Positions 6,158 through 8,115 of a stretch of 8,115 nucleotides of DNA are shown here, one piece after another (positions within the stretch are counted from its first letter, which is position 1; the number at the start of each line of letters is the position of its first letter). The position numbers were made by a program, and so were the translations under genes. The stretch comes from JABDAD01 sp964409695 (GTDB lineage: Bacteria; Pseudomonadota; Alphaproteobacteria; Rickettsiales; Rickettsiaceae). The notes under the pieces were generated by a model. It was not told the DNA's origin, did no database searches, and saw nothing but the letters and a program-made list of their open reading frames with translations. Location of the stretch: assembly GCA_964409695.1 (NCBI GenBank), contig CAYPDX010000052.1, positions 1-8,115 on the forward strand, given 5' to 3'.

Positions 6158-7558
6158 TTAGAAATTAAAGTCATCAAGTTCTGGTAAGGTTAAGCCACAG
6201 AGGTTATATCCATCTTCATTCTCCATTCTCTCTGCCATTGCGCGAGTTAGGGAAAGATTAAACACATCCCCTAAATGAACATTCATAGTTTTCGATTCAA
6301 TATAAGCTTTAAAATTATCTTTAGCCGGAGTTAATTGCAGCATCATATCATGCTCAAAATTAGAGATTTTGCATTCTTTATCTTTATAAGCAAAACCTTC
6401 TTTTGCAACCATATCACCTAAATTTATTCTAAGAACATATTCTTTGTCTTCTTTAGCTATCTTAGTTTTGTAAGACATAGTGCAATTTTCTAAAGACATC
6501 TTACCATTTTCTAGTGCAGTAGGGTTCACTTTCAAAGTAACAATATTACCATCTAAAGTTAACATTCCATTACTAAAATCGCCAGAAATTATATTAGTGG
6601 ATCCAGGCTGCGCTTCATCAAAAAAGCCGAATTGTTTGGTTCCAATATTCACTGGCTTTGCATTAGATTTAATTTCATAAGGCTGGTCAGGTGCTTGATG
6701 AGTAATCTGAAGACCAGTAGGAGATATTCTAAATGAAAAACTTCCAGTTGCTGCTATTTTCAAAGTCCCCATTTCCTTTGCGCTATGACTATCATCTCTT
6801 GGAAAAGCGCAATAAATTCTATTAGTAGATAAATACCCTATATACCAATTATACGCTTCTGCTCCAGTAGATAAATCAGCTATAGTTCTCAGACCGGTTA
6901 CCTCAGGAGCAGTAACTGGCATCATAGATGCGCAGCCAGAAGCAACATCTTTCGAAGGCATCGATGAGCACCCACTCGCCATAGCTATGCTATCACACCC
7001 AGCTTCAGCCATAGAAACTGTAGAAGCGCTAGCAGATGGAACTGATGGTGTATTTAAGGTAATTGCACCCTCCACGTTCGTAGCAGTTGTGTTAAACTGC
7101 ACTGAACCAAGCTCTGGGGTGTCAAATTCAAAACTAGACATTTTTAATTTAAAGCCTCCGATACCTACATTATAAGTTGTTATTCCTGGAGTATGAAAAT
7201 ACATATTTTCCAAATAATAATTTGGTAGAGTAAATCCTCTATATTCCATAGCAATAGCTTGTGATGCATCCATGCTAACATCTATTCCAGCAGCAGTAAC
7301 CGTATAATGGGCAGATCCTAATATATTAAGGAGTCCAGAGCCAGTGTATGATGGAATAAAGTTCCCTTGATGACTAGCATGGCGCCCTCGCATAAGATCC
7401 ATAGTCACTAATGTTGTGAATGTATTACATGGTATCGTCTGAGCGAAAATATGAATTTTAGTGCCAGCAGGATTTTGGATCAAATAACTACTTTGTGGAT
7501 TAAAACTACTTGTTTCACTTTCTAGGTATCTTGTAAAATCATCAATTCTTCTAGACAT
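6158..7558 (-). CDS. Uncharacterised 466-residue protein
   Basis: The frame is intact from the ATG at 7556-7558 to the TAA at 6158-6160, with AGAGG (minus strand) about 8 bp upstream as a clear ribosome binding site. I do not recognise the family. There is no signal peptide or membrane helix. Residues 1-170 are rich in G, T, Y and F and look like beta structure. Residues 171-218 form a low-complexity Ser/Ala/Met segment with three GC(D/S/A)S motifs at about 187-211 (AGCDS, SGCSS, SGCAS). Residues 235-430 are again beta-like. The C-terminus (about 440-466) is acidic, ending LTLPELDDFNF, which could be a secretion tail, but that is speculation. It is a single-gene unit with its own promoter and terminator. 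Its base composition looks less AT-rich than the neighbouring remnants, hinting at a different origin or stronger selection. Confidence 0.85.
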   Translation of the reverse strand: MSRRIDDFTRYLESETSSFNPQSSYLIQNPAGTKIHIFAQTIPCNTFTTLVTMDLMRGRHASHQGNFIPSYTGSGLLNILGSAHYTVTAAGIDVSMDASQAIAMEYRGFTLPNYYLENMYFHTPGITTYNVGIGGFKLKMSSFEFDTPELGSVQFNTTATNVEGAITLNTPSVPSASASTVSMAEAGCDSIAMASGCSSMPSKDVASGCASMMPVTAPEVTGLRTIADLSTGAEAYNWYIGYLSTNRIYCAFPRDDSHSAKEMGTLKIAATGSFSFRISPTGLQITHQAPDQPYEIKSNAKPVNIGTKQFGFFDEAQPGSTNIISGDFSNGMLTLDGNIVTLKVNPTALENGKMSLENCTMSYKTKIAKEDKEYVLRINLGDMVAKEGFAYKDKECKISNFEHDMMLQLTPAKDNFKAYIESKTMNVHLGDVFNLSLTRAMAERMENEDGYNLCGLTLPELDDFNF

Positions 7559-7586
7559 AAAGCCTCTATATATTGTTAGAGTATGT

Positions 7587-7618
7587 ATACTATATTAATT
7601 TTTATTAGATTTCAACAA
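7587..7618 (-). promoter_or_regulatory. Probable promoter of the 466-residue gene
   Basis: On the minus strand TTGAAA (7610-7615) or TTGTTG (7613-7618) serves as -35. TAGTAT (7587-7592, 17 bp from TTGAAA) or TATAGT (7589-7594, 18 bp from TTGTTG) serves as -10. The -10 lies about 30 bp before the ATG. The 19-bp shared element sits directly beyond the -35. Confidence 0.5.
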
Positions 7619-7621
7619 GAA

Positions 7622-7640
7622 GGCCCATTCAGGTTTGAAA
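7622..7640 (-). repeat. 19-bp element shared with 1998-2016 (copy 2)
   Basis: GGCCCATTCAGGTTTGAAA on the plus strand, one mismatch from the copy upstream of the ankyrin gene, in the same orientation. 63 bp separate it from the start codon of the 466-residue gene, against 69 bp for the other copy. Confidence 0.6.
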
Positions 7641-7747
7641 AGCAACAGAATGGATAAAAATTTGATTAATTGAGATATCAGGTAGATATTGACAGAGATC
7701 AGATGAGATAGTTAAATTCCGATTGTACAAAGAAAGGAATAACTGTC

Positions 7748-8014
7748 ATGAGCACAAGGCGCAAGACTCATCTGACCCTAGAGGAAAGATGTCGTATTTT
7801 TGGACTAAAAGCAAGTGGATTTTCACTAAGGAAGATATCAACAAAATTAGCAGTAAATGTAAGTACAATCAGTAGAGAGGTTTCAAGAAACAGTAGTCAA
7901 GGAGCTTATAATCCAACCATAGCACATCAAATATCCAAGAATAGAAGAAGTGACTGCAATATAGGAAGATTCAGGTCCATGACACCAATGGTTCGTATTC
8001 GAGTAAAGCGATGA
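7748..8014 (+). pseudogene. IS30-family transposase, N-terminal fragment
   Basis: The ATG at 7748 has AAAGGA about 10 bp upstream. Residues 1-67 (THLTLEERCRIFGLKASGFS, LRKISTKLAVNVSTISREVSRN, then YNPTIAHQISKNRRS) match the N-terminal helix-turn-helix of IS30 transposases, which binds the terminal repeats. The full protein is normally over 300 residues; here the frame ends at codon 88, and the residues after NRRS are not convincingly IS30. The DDE domain is absent from the window. The fragment appears to be joined near 7950 to a metalloprotease-like sequence, so it is a truncated remnant, though its promoter and ribosome binding site may still direct transcription rightwards. Confidence 0.8.
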
Positions 8015-8115
8015 ACAAAGAATAATAATGTGTCCTAACAAATTGGATGTACCGGTGAGTGTACTATTTGCTCACGAGATGACTCATGCTATAGATGATA
8101 GTTATGATGATAGAA
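7954..8115 (+). pseudogene. ATP23/M76-like zinc metalloprotease fragment (runs off right edge)
   Basis: From 8007, after a TAA at 8004, a frame open to the window edge reads RIIMCPNKLDVPVSVLFAHE followed by MTHAIDDSYDDR. The HExxH zinc motif is at 8073-8087 (HEMTH). A CxN(K/R) segment about 14 residues before HExxH and the HAxD that ends it match the layout around the active site of ATP23-type (M76) metallopeptidases. Upstream, another frame (7954-8022) reads QVHDTNGSYSSKAMNK; adding one A to the AAA at 8017-8019 would join it to RIIMCPNK. I therefore treat this as a frameshifted, 5'-truncated gene joined to the IS30 fragment. An independent start at the ATG 8028 is possible but has no good ribosome binding site. 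Only about 55 residues are visible, so the family call is tentative. Confidence 0.5.

Noticed and set aside
6480..7175. Plus-strand frames opposite the 466-residue gene (6480-6680, 6987-7175)
   Set aside because: They have no ribosome binding site and no family likeness, and the opposite frame is long, intact and has proper signals.
1998..7640. A composite transposon bounded by the two 19-bp copies
   Set aside because: The copies are only 19 bp and lie in the same orientation; the segment between contains unrelated broken genes, and no target duplication or shared transposase was seen.
7985..8005. tRNA T-arm-like GGTTCGTATTC
   Set aside because: No acceptor, D or anticodon stems fit around it, and the sequence is better explained as protease coding remnant.

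Overview
The window is AT-rich and repeat-laden. It looks like an accessory region of an intracellular, probably Rickettsiales-like (amoeba- or arthropod-associated) alphaproteobacterium. This is an inference from three things: large ankyrin and TPR/NB-ARC-type repeat proteins side by side, decayed IS481-, IS5-, IS630- and IS30-type transposases, and truncated genes between them. No housekeeping gene, tRNA or rRNA was seen, so the taxonomic call stays tentative.

Layout. 1-1928 (minus): an uninterrupted ankyrin-repeat gene that runs off the left edge (at least 642 residues), built from a repeated cap + ankyrin + helical-linker module. 1929-2302: its probable promoter, a 19-bp element that recurs at 7622-7640, and remnants of an IS481-like transposase. 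2303-3901 (minus): a TPR protein with eight 43-residue repeats; its N-terminus looks like the last part of an NB-ARC (STAND) module, so it is probably 5'-truncated. 3950-4237 (plus): a small unknown ORF whose coding signal extends upstream into the same junction. 4238-4531: no convincing gene. 4532-5855: an IS5-like element with about 20-bp inverted ends and a multiply disrupted transposase. 5856-6030: the 3' end of an IS630 transposase, directly abutting the IS5-like end. 6101-6135: a terminator. 6158-7558 (minus): an intact 466-residue protein I do not recognise, with a good ribosome binding site, a plausible promoter and its own terminator. 7748-8014: the N-terminal part of an IS30 transposase. 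7954-8115: the start of a zinc-metalloprotease-like reading frame (HEMTH) that resembles the ATP23/M76 active-site region and runs off the right edge.

How it fits together. Most mobile-element genes here are dead, while the ankyrin, TPR and unknown genes keep long open frames, which suggests selection on likely host-interaction proteins in an eroding region. The ankyrin gene and the unknown 466-residue gene share a nearly identical 19-bp element at almost the same distance upstream of their start codons (69 and 63 bp). This is either a shared regulatory site or the tail of the same mobile element, and it is the most testable unusual signal here together with the ATP23-like protease and the modular ankyrin duplication.
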